From assembly GCA_022824315.1 (NCBI GenBank), contig JAJEAC010000048.1, forward strand, positions 25,973 to 89,972: a stretch of DNA of 64,000 bases, written 5' to 3'. Below, in pieces: positions 8,368 through 16,592 of this stretch. Numbering within the stretch: position 1 is the first letter of the stretch; each line of letters begins with the position of its first letter. The position numbers were made by a program, and so were the translations under genes. The notes beneath the pieces were generated by a model, which worked only from the letters and a program-made list of their open reading frames with translations, was not told the origin of the DNA and searched no databases. Source of the stretch: Silicimonas sp. (GTDB lineage Bacteria; Pseudomonadota; Alphaproteobacteria; Rhodobacterales; Rhodobacteraceae).

Positions 8368-9359
8368 GCGGGCCCTCCTTCCGGACAGAGAATGATCTTT
8401 GGCGCGTCCACGCGGCCAGCACGGATGTCCCGAAACGCGCCGGCACCGTCCGCGAGCGGCCGCCTTTCGGTCCAGTCAAGAGGTCCGAGGCACCCGTCGA
8501 AGATGGCAATGGCGGTGTCGCGAAAGTCCTGTGCCGCGTAGGCATAGGTGCCGATGAACGTAATTTCCTGAAGTGTCAATCGACGGACGTCCAGACCACC
8601 CTCCGCCTCGCCGAGACCGACATGCGTGATCACGCCGCCGGGCCGGACACGCGCCGATGCGGTCTTGCGTGTGCTTGCATAGCCCACGCCGTCGATCACG
8701 AGATCAAAGAACGTGTCCGGATTGAGGCCTTCCGGGGGAACGGCATCCATTTCGGACCGTTCCAGCGTGGCGCGTCGTCCGGCATGCGGCTCCACGATCC
8801 TGATGCCGGTCGCGCCCTGCGCTCTTGCCGCGAGAGCCGCACCAAGACCGATTGCGCCGCCGCCGAGAATCAGGACGCTCTCCGGGATTTCACCGAGAGC
8901 GGTCAGGCTAAGGCGCACCGCATGCCAGCCGCATGCCATCGGTTCCGCCAAGGCCGCCCTTGCCAACGGGACTTCTGCAGGCACTTCGACGAGGTTGTCC
9001 CTCGGAATGGCGACGCGTTCTGCAAACGCGCCTTCACGCGGCGGCATCGAGATGATCTGGCGGTCTGCGCAGACGTTGTCGCGCCCGGACTTGCAGGCCT
9101 TGCAGGCACCGCACGTGACCAGTGGATTGATCGTCACGCGCCGCCCGTCATTCGGCCCGCCTTCGACAATGCCGGCGGCCTCGTGTCCAAGGATCAACGG
9201 TGCAGGTCTCCGGTCGTCATGGCCGAGATAGGCGTGCATGTCGCTGCCACAAATACCCACGGATGCAATGCGAACAATGTCGTCCAGGGGGCCGGACATC
9301 GGATCGGGCACGTCTCGAAGCTCGATCGCTTCGGGGCCGGTATAGACGAGGGCCTTCAC
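8364..9359 (-). CDS. zinc-dependent alcohol dehydrogenase (MDR family), probable DHPS/sulfolactate-related dehydrogenase
   Basis: A 331-residue medium-chain dehydrogenase. It has catalytic zinc ligands in GICGSDMHAYLGHD and ILGHEAAGIVEGG, a structural zinc lobe CGACKACKSGRDNVC, and a Rossmann motif ILGGGAIGLGAALAARA. It sits between the HpsN-like gene (51 bases upstream) and comD (4-base overlap). In DHPS degraders two extra dehydrogenases (HpsO and HpsP) interconvert DHPS enantiomers, or a ComC/SlcC-type enzyme oxidises sulfolactate. This protein could play either part. Which of these it is cannot be decided from sequence. Confidence 0.85.
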   Translation of the reverse strand: MKALVYTGPEAIELRDVPDPMSGPLDDIVRIASVGICGSDMHAYLGHDDRRPAPLILGHEAAGIVEGGPNDGRRVTINPLVTCGACKACKSGRDNVCADRQIISMPPREGAFAERVAIPRDNLVEVPAEVPLARAALAEPMACGWHAVRLSLTALGEIPESVLILGGGAIGLGAALAARAQGATGIRIVEPHAGRRATLERSEMDAVPPEGLNPDTFFDLVIDGVGYASTRKTASARVRPGGVITHVGLGEAEGGLDVRRLTLQEITFIGTYAYAAQDFRDTAIAIFDGCLGPLDWTERRPLADGAGAFRDIRAGRVDAPKIILCPEGGPA

Positions 9360-9410
9360 GGCTCGACACCAGTCCTGGGACGGGATGCTGTCGTTGGTGA
9401 TAGCAGCCCG

Positions 9411-10718
9411 CTAGTCATCGGCGCTCAGATCGAAATTCACGCCGGGAAAGTACTTGGCGAGCCGGATGTCGGCTGTTCGGGCATGCCCTTCCATGCCCTC
9501 GAGACGTGAAATGCGCGCCGTCGCTTCGGCTATCGGCCTTGATCCTTCGGGCGTTGCCCTTTGCCAAGTCACGATCTTCAGGAACTTGTGGACTGAAAGA
9601 CCGCCGGTGTAGGACGCGGCGCCCGACGTCGGGAGAACATGGTTCGGCCCGGACGCCTTGTCGCCGAATGCCACCGTGGTCCCTTCCCCCAGGAACAGCG
9701 ACCCGTAGCAGGTCAGGCGCGAGAGCCACCAGTCGGTGTCGCCCGCCTGCACGGTAAGGTGTTCCGGCGCGTACTCGTCCGCGGTCGCTGCCATTTCTTC
9801 GCGGTTCCGGCAGAGGATGACCTCAGCATAGTCTCGCCAAGCGGCTTCGGCGTTCTCGCGATTGGTTTCAGGCAGAGCCGCGATCAGGTCCGGAACGATG
9901 GCCATCACCCTTTCCGCGAGCGCACGGTCATCCGTAACCAGCCAGACGGGCGAGTTGTAGCCGTGCTCGGCTTGCCCGACGAGATCGGCGGCCACGATGT
10001 CGGGGTCAGCATTCGCGTCCGCGAGGATGAGCGAGTCTGTCGGGCCCGCGAACATGTCTATGCCGACCTCTCCGAAGAGAATCCTCTTCGCTTCGGCCAC
10101 GAACTGGTTTCCCGGGCCAACGAGAATGCTCGCCTTCGGCAGTCCGAACAGCCCGAACGCCATGGATGCGACAGCTTGCACGCCACCCATGGCAAGAATG
10201 GTGTCAGCGCCGGCAAGGTGTGCGGCGTAGATTATTGAGGGTGCGATTCCCTGATCGGGGCGGGGAGGGGAAGCGGCGACGACATGCCGGCATCCGGCGA
10301 CCTTTGCGGTCGTGACAGTCATGATCGCGCTCGCGACATGGCTGTAGCGACCGCCCGGCACGTAGCAGCCGGCCGCACTGACAGGAATCGCTTTCTGCCC
10401 CGCCACCAGTCCCGGAACGACTTCAATCTCCATGTCTTGAAGCGTGTCCTTCTGAGCCTCGGCAAAGCGGCGGACATTGTCGTGGGCAAACCGGATGTCG
10501 TCCTTGAGACGGCCAGGCACCGCCGCACATGCCGCCTCGATTTCGTCGCGGGTGACGATGATGCTGCCGTCGTACCGGTCGAACCTCGCGGCGTAGTCCA
10601 TCGCGGTCGTGTCTCCGCCGGTCCGGATGGCGTCGAGCATGCCCTGCACGGTGTCGCGCACATCCGCCGTATCGGATGTCGAGGTCAAAGTGGCCTTCTT
10701 GAGGTATTCCCTGTTCAT
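9411..10718 (-). CDS. hpsN: histidinol-dehydrogenase-fold protein, HpsN-like sulfopropanediol 3-dehydrogenase
   Basis: A 435-residue member of the HisD family with conserved blocks YVPGGRYSHVASAIM, GVQAVASMAFGLFG, GPGNQFVAEAKRILFG and DMFAGPTDSLILAD. The C-terminus reads GMEGHARTADIRLAKYFPG, the form seen in HpsN-type proteins. HpsN oxidises 2,3-dihydroxypropane-1-sulfonate to sulfolactate with NAD+. Local context (TRAP transporter, two additional dehydrogenases, ComDE, no other his genes) argues against histidine biosynthesis. It follows the SDR gene by 18 bases in the same operon. A true hisD duplicate remains the alternative. AAGGG precedes the ATG. Confidence 0.75.
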   Translation of the reverse strand: MNREYLKKATLTSTSDTADVRDTVQGMLDAIRTGGDTTAMDYAARFDRYDGSIIVTRDEIEAACAAVPGRLKDDIRFAHDNVRRFAEAQKDTLQDMEIEVVPGLVAGQKAIPVSAAGCYVPGGRYSHVASAIMTVTTAKVAGCRHVVAASPPRPDQGIAPSIIYAAHLAGADTILAMGGVQAVASMAFGLFGLPKASILVGPGNQFVAEAKRILFGEVGIDMFAGPTDSLILADANADPDIVAADLVGQAEHGYNSPVWLVTDDRALAERVMAIVPDLIAALPETNRENAEAAWRDYAEVILCRNREEMAATADEYAPEHLTVQAGDTDWWLSRLTCYGSLFLGEGTTVAFGDKASGPNHVLPTSGAASYTGGLSVHKFLKIVTWQRATPEGSRPIAEATARISRLEGMEGHARTADIRLAKYFPGVNFDLSADD

Positions 10719-10736
10719 TGGATGCCCTTGCCCTGC

Positions 10737-11501
10737 CTAGTCCGCCGTCCAGCCACCGTCGACGAGCAGCGATGTGCCGGTGACCATGGCTGACGCGTCG
10801 GAGGCAAGATAGACTGCTGCCCCCATGACGTCCTCGACTTCGGCGGGACGGTCCAGCTTGATCTTGTCCATGATCCAGGCGCGCCGTTCGGGGTCCGCGA
10901 ATGCCTTGCGGGTCAAGTCCGTCAAGACGAATGTCGGACAGATCGTGTTGATTCGGATCCGGTGGGCCGCCCATTCGATGGCCATCGCCTTGACCAGCCC
11001 CTCGACACCGAACTTGGTTGCGCAATAGACCGCGCGTTCCTGTCCCCCGACATGTCCCATCTGGGAGGAAATGTGGATGATTGACCCACCGTGACCTGCC
11101 TTGATCATGCCCTTTGCCGCACCCACCGAGAGAAAGTAGGCGCCACGCAGGTTGACGCTCATGACCGCGTCGTAGTCCTCGGGGCGGGTTTCCGTGGCCG
11201 GGCCGTGCCGGGCGAGCCCGGCCGAGTTCAGCACGATGTCGAAAGGAGCTTGGGCGGTGAGCGCGGCCGTCATGTCGTCCAGATCGGCCTGGTCGAATTC
11301 CAGCACCTCGGCGCTGCCCCCGCGATCCACGATTTCACCGACGGTTTCCTTCAGCTTGTCGACACGGCGAGCCGCCGCCACGACATGCGCGCCCGCGTCG
11401 CCGAGTGCTGCAGCGCAGGCTTGTCCGATGCCGGACGATGCTCCCGTGACCAGCGCGCGCTTGCCGTCCAGCCGGAATGAGGGAGTTGTGGGCAGTGCCA
11501 T
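10737..11501 (-). CDS. SDR-family oxidoreductase, probable DHPS-pathway dehydrogenase
   Basis: A 254-residue short-chain dehydrogenase. The cofactor motif TGASSGIGQACAAALG is near residue 18, NSAG occurs in the middle, the catalytic Ser lies in HISSQMGHVGG, the catalytic YCATK follows, and the C-terminus is TGTSLLVDGGWTAD. It is the first gene of the five-gene minus-strand operon (SDR, hpsN-like, zinc ADH, comD, comE). An SDR paired with a zinc dehydrogenase next to HpsN matches the arrangement used to interconvert R- and S-DHPS. The exact role is inferred from context. Confidence 0.88.
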   Translation of the reverse strand: MALPTTPSFRLDGKRALVTGASSGIGQACAAALGDAGAHVVAAARRVDKLKETVGEIVDRGGSAEVLEFDQADLDDMTAALTAQAPFDIVLNSAGLARHGPATETRPEDYDAVMSVNLRGAYFLSVGAAKGMIKAGHGGSIIHISSQMGHVGGQERAVYCATKFGVEGLVKAMAIEWAAHRIRINTICPTFVLTDLTRKAFADPERRAWIMDKIKLDRPAEVEDVMGAAVYLASDASAMVTGTSLLVDGGWTAD

Positions 11502-11824
11502 CAGGTGCGTTCCAGATCAGTCAAGGACGGAAATTTTGTGCCCGTCGCTATCAGGCGAATGCAGGGAATGCCAGTGCCGGACGGTCGCCTTTGACATGTC
11601 GGTCCACCATTGGCGTCCGCCAAACTCATGCAAGGCCTGACCTCGGGGATGATGCGGGCCCCCAATGCGTGTTTCCGCCGCGCCTGCGAGTGGCACGCGT
11701 TGCCTCCTAGGCGCTTGAAATTGCCGTCCATGCGTTCGGCTTCGCGTCGTGTCGATGTCCTGCCCGTCGGCGGCCTTCCTTGCATACATGAATGCTGCAC
11801 TTAAGGGTCGCTCTGCAACAACAC
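11502..11824. other. gene-free interval upstream of the SDR-hpsN operon
   Basis: About 320 bases between the GcvT-like gene's stop and the SDR start. Short minus-strand frames exist, and one ends with residues like SPDSDGHKISVLD, faintly like a glyoxalase C-terminus. No frame carries a complete domain or a credible start. The interval should hold the promoter of the minus-strand operon. Confidence 0.4.
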
Positions 11825-13000
11825 TCACTCGGGGATATCGACAAGTTTGCCACGCGGGATTTCACAGGCCTGATCGTACATCGGCAGCGCAACCAATTCA
11901 CCAGCCAGGCGTGATCCGTCTTTGCAATGGACTTCGATTGATGTCCCGGGGCCGTGGTCGGGGCTGTCCATCAGCGCTATTCCAATCCCGTGCCCCAAAT
12001 ACGGTGAAGTGGCACCTGCGGTGACCACGCCTGCGGACGATCCGTTCACGTAAACCGCGCCAGATATCAAGGGTTCACCGTCGGGACACTTGATCCCGTG
12101 CGAACGCCTTCCCTTGTCCGCCGCTTCCAGAGCAGCCTTGCCAATGAAATCGGCTTTGTCAGCATCGACAAACCTGCCCAGGCCGACCGCATATGGTGTT
12201 GTTGTTTCGTTAAAGTCTGACCCGGCGTTGAGAATGCCGGCTTCGATCCTGCGGACGTTCATGGCATCCAGGCCCAAGATCTCCATTCCGAAATCTGTGC
12301 CTGCCCATTGCAGATGCGCCCAAAGTGCTTCTGGGTCGTGATGCGGTTCTGTATAGAACTCCCACCCCAATTCGTTGGTATAACCCGTGCGTGTAACAAC
12401 AACGTCTTGACCGCCCAAATTCACCTTGTTGCAGGCAAAATAGGTGAATTTTTCTGGCAGGCCCCCGGCGGCGGCTTCCAAGATCTTCAGGGAATTTGGT
12501 CCCTGAACTTGGCTGACAAAGACATGAGGATCTGTGATGGACACGTCCTTCCCGGCGGCATGCGCCCGCGCCCAACCATAAAAGTCACCGTCTGCCTGCG
12601 CGTACCAAAACCGATCCTCTGCCAATCGCAGCAAGATACCATCCACCAATAACCCGCCGTCTTCATAGCAGGCGAGGCCATAGCCGCAGCGTCCCGCTTT
12701 CACTTTCGCAACATCTTTGGTGAAAAGTCTGTCCAGCAATGCCTCCGCATCAGGTCCGCTGAATTCAAGCACATATTCACCGGTATGCAGCACTGCTGCC
12801 TGCCGGCGCAGCCGCCAATACCCTTCCTCAATTGTGTGATCATCAAAGCAAACGGCCATCAGCCGGCGATTATAGACGCAGTAGTGCGCACCCTTTGGCC
12901 GCTCGTGCTCGTGATAAGGATGACGTGTAATGGAATAGTCCCATCCAGCCCCAGGTATGTCCTTAACGACACTGCGAGTCGTTCCGTCGCTCGATCGCAT
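11825..13000 (-). CDS. GcvT/DmdA-like tetrahydrofolate-dependent aminomethyl/methyl transferase
   Basis: A 391-residue protein of the GcvT fold. Recognisable blocks are HYCVYNRRLMAVCF near residue 40, FVSQVQGPNSLKILEAAAGG, TRTGYTNELGWEFYT and LGLDAMNVRRIEAGI, and the C-terminal beta-barrel GVVTAGATSPYLGHGIGIALM. Relatives move a methyl or methylene unit from substrates such as glycine, dimethylglycine or DMSP to tetrahydrofolate. The N-terminal YNRRL-type block resembles DmdA-like stand-alone demethylases, but the substrate is not assignable. Base composition differs from its neighbours: a sampled stretch (12,181-12,300) is about 55% GC against about 63% in glyA, and its upstream region is strongly AT-rich, suggesting recent acquisition. 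Confidence 0.8.
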   Translation of the reverse strand: MRSSDGTTRSVVKDIPGAGWDYSITRHPYHEHERPKGAHYCVYNRRLMAVCFDDHTIEEGYWRLRRQAAVLHTGEYVLEFSGPDAEALLDRLFTKDVAKVKAGRCGYGLACYEDGGLLVDGILLRLAEDRFWYAQADGDFYGWARAHAAGKDVSITDPHVFVSQVQGPNSLKILEAAAGGLPEKFTYFACNKVNLGGQDVVVTRTGYTNELGWEFYTEPHHDPEALWAHLQWAGTDFGMEILGLDAMNVRRIEAGILNAGSDFNETTTPYAVGLGRFVDADKADFIGKAALEAADKGRRSHGIKCPDGEPLISGAVYVNGSSAGVVTAGATSPYLGHGIGIALMDSPDHGPGTSIEVHCKDGSRLAGELVALPMYDQACEIPRGKLVDIPE

Positions 13001-13081
13001 TTGACGTCTCCATGCGTCTTTCTAGAGGCCGACTGCGATCCTCAAGGACTTAGAGCTTGACCTAATGGTCCAATCTATACA

Positions 13082-13133
13082 CAATATATTGCTACATTGA
13101 CCCACCAACGCCCAAAAATAGCACAATATATGG
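13082..13133. promoter_or_regulatory. paired AT-rich operator-like sites upstream of the GcvT-like gene
   Basis: A perfect palindrome CAATATATTG at 13082-13091 and a near copy CAATATATGG at 13124-13133, start-to-start 42 bases (four helical turns). They lie 80-130 bases upstream of the minus-strand GcvT-like start in an unusually AT-rich patch. The pairing and phasing suggest cooperative binding of a dimeric regulator; no regulator is identified. Confidence 0.4.
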
Positions 13134-13214
13134 TATTTTGAGTCTACCTCTTAGACACCTTGTCTTTAGCAAAGCCTGACCATCTGAGCCAAATACACAA
13201 CCGGACCGACTCTA

Positions 13215-13650
13215 TGCCGTGTGGGGCTGCGAGGTCCAGAGCCGGGTGAGACCTCCCCGTCGACGCTGGGGCGCACGTGTCCGAGCCGGGGCGGCATGCT
13301 CTCGTCGAAGACCGCGGCCAGAGCTGGCCTGAGCGTAACCCGGTGGATGCGGCGGAAGGCGAGAGCGATCCCGTGCCCGCCTACCGCGGGGCGGGCCTGG
13401 GTGTGAGAGCAACTGCCACGCGATCAGTCCCCGCAGGCGCAGCCCTTGCAGGCCGCGCCAGTCCCGTGCCGTCGCCGTTCGTCTGCCGGAGCTGCACGAC
13501 CGCCTCCGACAGCTGGCGGTTGCTGAATCCCGCGAGCAGGAAGGCATGCACCAGGAGAGCGGTCAGCACGACCGGCAACAGCGGGTCGCCAAAACGCATG
13601 GCGGACACCAGGCGGTTGTCGACGACGGCCAGGGCGGTGCCTTGCCACAA
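13215..13650 (-). pseudogene. decayed HTH/transposase-associated gene, several frameshifts
   Basis: Minus-strand coding fragments continue one another across three frames. They are FGDPLLPVVLTALLVHAFL then FSNRQLSEAVVQLR (about 13,600-13,480), LQGLRLRGLIAWQL (about 13,445-13,410), and GHGIALAFRRIHRVTL then RPALAAVFDES (about 13,378-13,300). In order these resemble a family common near insertion sequences, with a GF.NR.LR block, an RLRLRGLI winged-helix block, and a C-terminal LRPaLA block. No intact frame exists. It marks the left edge of the quinoprotein locus. The family name is uncertain. Confidence 0.45.
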
Positions 13651-13888
13651 GGACGAACTCGCGTTATATCATGATTGTCAGGGTTATCACGTTTGAGCCT
13701 GAGGGATCGCGCTGACCGTCGGAATGCACGAAATGGGCTGGGATGTCGGTGAGAGCCTGATTTTTTGCCTTTTGGTCCGAACGCAGGATCGATTTCCAGA
13801 TACGACCGCCTTGTAGTTCAAATGCGATTGTCCCGATGTTTGCGAGGCAGGCTCCACATGAGGATGGCCGCTAAGTGTTGATGCCCGG

Positions 13889-14284
13889 ATGAATTGTCGC
13901 GTTGGAATTGCCACGACCGCTTTCGCCCTGACTGCGGGTGTGTCCGACGCCGACGCACAGAGCGTGGAATCCCTTGCCCCGGCATCATTGGAGGAGTTGG
14001 TCAAGGAGGGCGCAAGCGTTTATCGGAGCCGGTGCGCCGAATGTCACGGGTTGAACGGAGAAGGCCAGTGGCAGGACCATGATGCCGCACCACGGCTTGC
14101 CGGGAAACTTGCGCCTCTGTCGGTAGAGAGAATTGCACTTCTGATCATCCAGGGCGGCTCGTACATGCCGCGATTTGACAGCCTGACCCATCGGGAAATA
14201 GCCGCTGTCGCCACCTTTGTCCGGAATTCGTTCGGCAACAATCACGGTATCGTAACAGAAGAGGAAGTTGCCGGGCATCGTTGA
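13889..14284 (+). CDS. class I cytochrome c, periplasmic, monoheme
   Basis: A 131-residue protein with a signal peptide (GIATTAFALTAGVSDADAQS). It has one heme-binding motif CAECH at residues 49-53 and a likely axial methionine in GGSYMPRFDSLTHREIAAVATFVR. This fold shuttles single electrons in the periplasm. It sits at the start of the plus-strand half of the quinoprotein locus, so it is a plausible acceptor for the PQQ enzyme or donor to an oxidase. No strong Shine-Dalgarno is visible. The 190 bases that follow contain only short, disjoint coding-like stretches. Confidence 0.88.
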   Translation: MNCRVGIATTAFALTAGVSDADAQSVESLAPASLEELVKEGASVYRSRCAECHGLNGEGQWQDHDAAPRLAGKLAPLSVERIALLIIQGGSYMPRFDSLTHREIAAVATFVRNSFGNNHGIVTEEEVAGHR

Positions 14285-14476
14285 GAGCAGTGGTCACTGC
14301 GGGCCTTGCCGTCGTCACAGGCGTGCCCTTTCGGCGCCCCAAAACCAAGATCGTTGACGCGGAAAGGAACAACTCGCCAAGGACCGTACGAGTGTAGCCG
14401 TTGCATCGGCCACGGACTGTCTGGATTCGGATGATCCAATCCAGAACTTTATCGACGGCACCATGCTGGAGACGCA

Positions 14477-15523
14477 ATGACCTATTCGAGAAGGGTTACC
14501 CTTAAGCAACTCCGTTACTTTGCGCGAATCGTGGAATTGGGGAGCATATCTCGTGCATCGCAGGACTTGAACATTGCCCAGACCGCGCTTGGTCTGCAGG
14601 TGCGAGCACTTGAGGAAAGCCTTGGCGCGAGATTGCTGCTGCGTCATCCAAAGGGTGTTCGTGCAACCGAGCAAGGCCAATTCGTCTATGACCGTTCGAT
14701 CGAGATCTTGAGAGGCGTGGATGATTTGAACGAACGCCTGCAGAACTGGTCAGACGAGAAACCCCGAGACATTTGGCTCGGGCTTGACCCGTGCCTGATT
14801 GGCGCGATCGGCACACAGGCTTTGGTGAAGCAGGACAAGTTGATCCCCGGGATTCATCTTCACCTTTTGGAAGGATCGCGAAACGACCTGATCGAGGATG
14901 TCCAGAATTGCAACTTGGACTGGGCAATCGTGCACGAGGCGAAGAATGTCGTAGCGTGCCGAGCCGTCCCGATCCTTCGACAGTCCGTGTTGCTGATTTG
15001 CCGTCCGGGCGCTGCATTGCCGCACGGTCCGGTTTCCCTGCGCGAAGTCCTGGCGTGCGACCTAGTGCTCGATAGCGGCAGGCATGCGATTTCGGGTGTC
15101 CTCGCGACTGCCGCCCAGACGTTGGGGCTGAAGACCGAGGCCAAGTACGAGGTCGATTCCGTCAGTACGATCAAGCAAATGATCCTAACTGAAGATGTAT
15201 GCGGGCTCTTGAACCACATGGTCGTTCGAGATGAGATCGAGCGCGGCGAGCTTGAAGCGCATCAGGTCGGCGAGCCGCCGCTTGAAATCACGGCCTACTT
15301 TGTGTGCCGGTTGCAGGCGTCACCGCGCGTGCAGGAGCTGCCTGTCTTGCAGTTCATCGATCAGTTGCTGGACGAATTCGTCGCCGAAAGTTCGGGGAAC
15401 GAGATACGGCTGGGCCATCTGGCCTCCGTTGTCCATCCGCAATCAGTGCAGGCACTACCCGCCATGGTGCCCAAAGGATTCTCCTCCTTGTCAAATTCTG
15501 CCTATCCGCACGCGCGTTTTTGA
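14477..15523 (+). CDS. LysR-family transcriptional regulator
   Basis: A 348-residue regulator. The N-terminal HTH (about residues 8-66) reads LKQLRYFARIVELGSISRAS then ALGLQVRALEESLGARLLLR, typical of LysR proteins. The remaining residues form the substrate-binding-like effector domain (VDSVSTIKQMILTEDVCGLL). The C-terminal 40 residues exceed the usual length of about 300. It lies immediately before the ABC importer genes in the same orientation, an arrangement seen for CysB/Cbl-like or Nac-like regulators, and probably controls the importer and cytochrome genes. The ligand is unknown. Confidence 0.93.
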   Translation: MTYSRRVTLKQLRYFARIVELGSISRASQDLNIAQTALGLQVRALEESLGARLLLRHPKGVRATEQGQFVYDRSIEILRGVDDLNERLQNWSDEKPRDIWLGLDPCLIGAIGTQALVKQDKLIPGIHLHLLEGSRNDLIEDVQNCNLDWAIVHEAKNVVACRAVPILRQSVLLICRPGAALPHGPVSLREVLACDLVLDSGRHAISGVLATAAQTLGLKTEAKYEVDSVSTIKQMILTEDVCGLLNHMVVRDEIERGELEAHQVGEPPLEITAYFVCRLQASPRVQELPVLQFIDQLLDEFVAESSGNEIRLGHLASVVHPQSVQALPAMVPKGFSSLSNSAYPHARF

Positions 15524-15674
15524 CTTGGACACCGGAGGGAGGCGATGCAATCCTGCTCGAACTCGAAGATTGGCTTCTAGCGGCGGTATCGACGAACGTT
15601 TCGGCCTCAAGCGGTTTGGTGTCGTCGACCTGCAAACCGCTGAGGCGTCGCTGCGCGTCGTTATGGAGGAAGCA

Positions 15675-16529
15675 ATGGCGCTGTTCAAACGCGAACTTGC
15701 AATGCTCCGCGACGTTCTGCAGTCATGCGGAAGTTCAGCTGTTCGCACGGCATTCGCGTTGCGAAACCTCTGCAAACCTCCGGATTCCTTGATGATCGCG
15801 TTCTATCGGATCGGTTTTTTTGCGCTTCTGATGGCCCTGTGGCAAGTCGCAGCCACCAGGATGGGCACCAACGTCCTGCCAAGTCCCCTTGCGACTTGGC
15901 GGGCGGCGCAGACGCTTGTCGGCGAAGGGCAGTTGATCGTGGCCATCGGCGACAGTCTGACAGTGTACCTCAGCGGTTTCGCCATCGCTATCATCGTAGG
16001 CGTGCCCCTCGGCGTGGTCATGGGGGGATTTCGGGTTCTCGGAAAGACGCTTGAGGTCTACGTCTTCGCGCTGGCTGCGACGCCGAGAGTCGCCTTCATC
16101 CCGCTGATCATCGTGTTGCTGGGCCTAGGGGTTGAGGCCAAGACTTTCATCGTCTTTCTCGGCGCGTTGATGCCGATCCTGATCAATGCCTATGCCGGCG
16201 TTCTTGCAGCCGATGAGGAACTGCTGGAAATGGCCAGATCCGTTGGCACCCCGCGCGGTCGGATATTCACGAGCATTGTCTTGCCAGGTGCAGTTCCCTT
16301 CGTCATCGTCGGATTGCGCATCGGCGCAACGATCGGCTTGATCAACACGGTTGTGGCCGAACTTTATACCGCGGTGCGGGGACTGGGTGGGCTGCTGGCG
16401 ATCTATGGCAACACGTTCCGCATGGCAGAGTATTTCGTTGTCGTTCTGACACTCGCGACAGTCGGAGTGATTGTTACAGAGAGCCTACGTTACATCGAAG
16501 CACGTGTATCACGCTGGCGCGACGTCTAG
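15675..16529 (+). CDS. ABC importer permease, SsuC/TauC type
   Basis: A 284-residue inner-membrane permease with about six membrane segments. The BPD transport loop reads ELLEMARSVGTPRGRIFTSI, then VLPGAVPFVIVGLRIGATIG, the EAA motif that contacts the ATPase. Relatives import sulfonates, taurine, nitrate or thiamine precursors. ATG at 15675 has GGAGGA 4 bases before it. An ATG at 15792, just before the first membrane segment, is possible and would give a family-average length. Next in line are the binding protein (63-base gap) and the ATPase. It lies within the quinoprotein locus. Confidence 0.88.
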   Translation: MALFKRELAMLRDVLQSCGSSAVRTAFALRNLCKPPDSLMIAFYRIGFFALLMALWQVAATRMGTNVLPSPLATWRAAQTLVGEGQLIVAIGDSLTVYLSGFAIAIIVGVPLGVVMGGFRVLGKTLEVYVFALAATPRVAFIPLIIVLLGLGVEAKTFIVFLGALMPILINAYAGVLAADEELLEMARSVGTPRGRIFTSIVLPGAVPFVIVGLRIGATIGLINTVVAELYTAVRGLGGLLAIYGNTFRMAEYFVVVLTLATVGVIVTESLRYIEARVSRWRDV

Positions 16530-16592
16530 CTGGCCGCAATCCCGTGGCCAGAGGACACTTGCCAAGCGTGGTCAATTTTGGAGGACTCAAGA

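Noticed and set aside
9411..10718. hisD, histidinol dehydrogenase of histidine biosynthesis
   Set aside because: No his genes nearby; neighbours are a TRAP importer, two dehydrogenases and ComDE; C-terminal block matches HpsN-type proteins. Kept as HpsN-like at moderate confidence.
13000..13210. CRISPR-like or tandem repeats in the AT-rich patch
   Set aside because: Only two short similar sites 42 bases apart; no repeat-spacer array. Treated as operators instead.
15231..15674. Extended permease N-terminus overlapping LysR
   Set aside because: The overlapping part is a shadow of the LysR gene; the permease has GGAGGA before ATG 15675.
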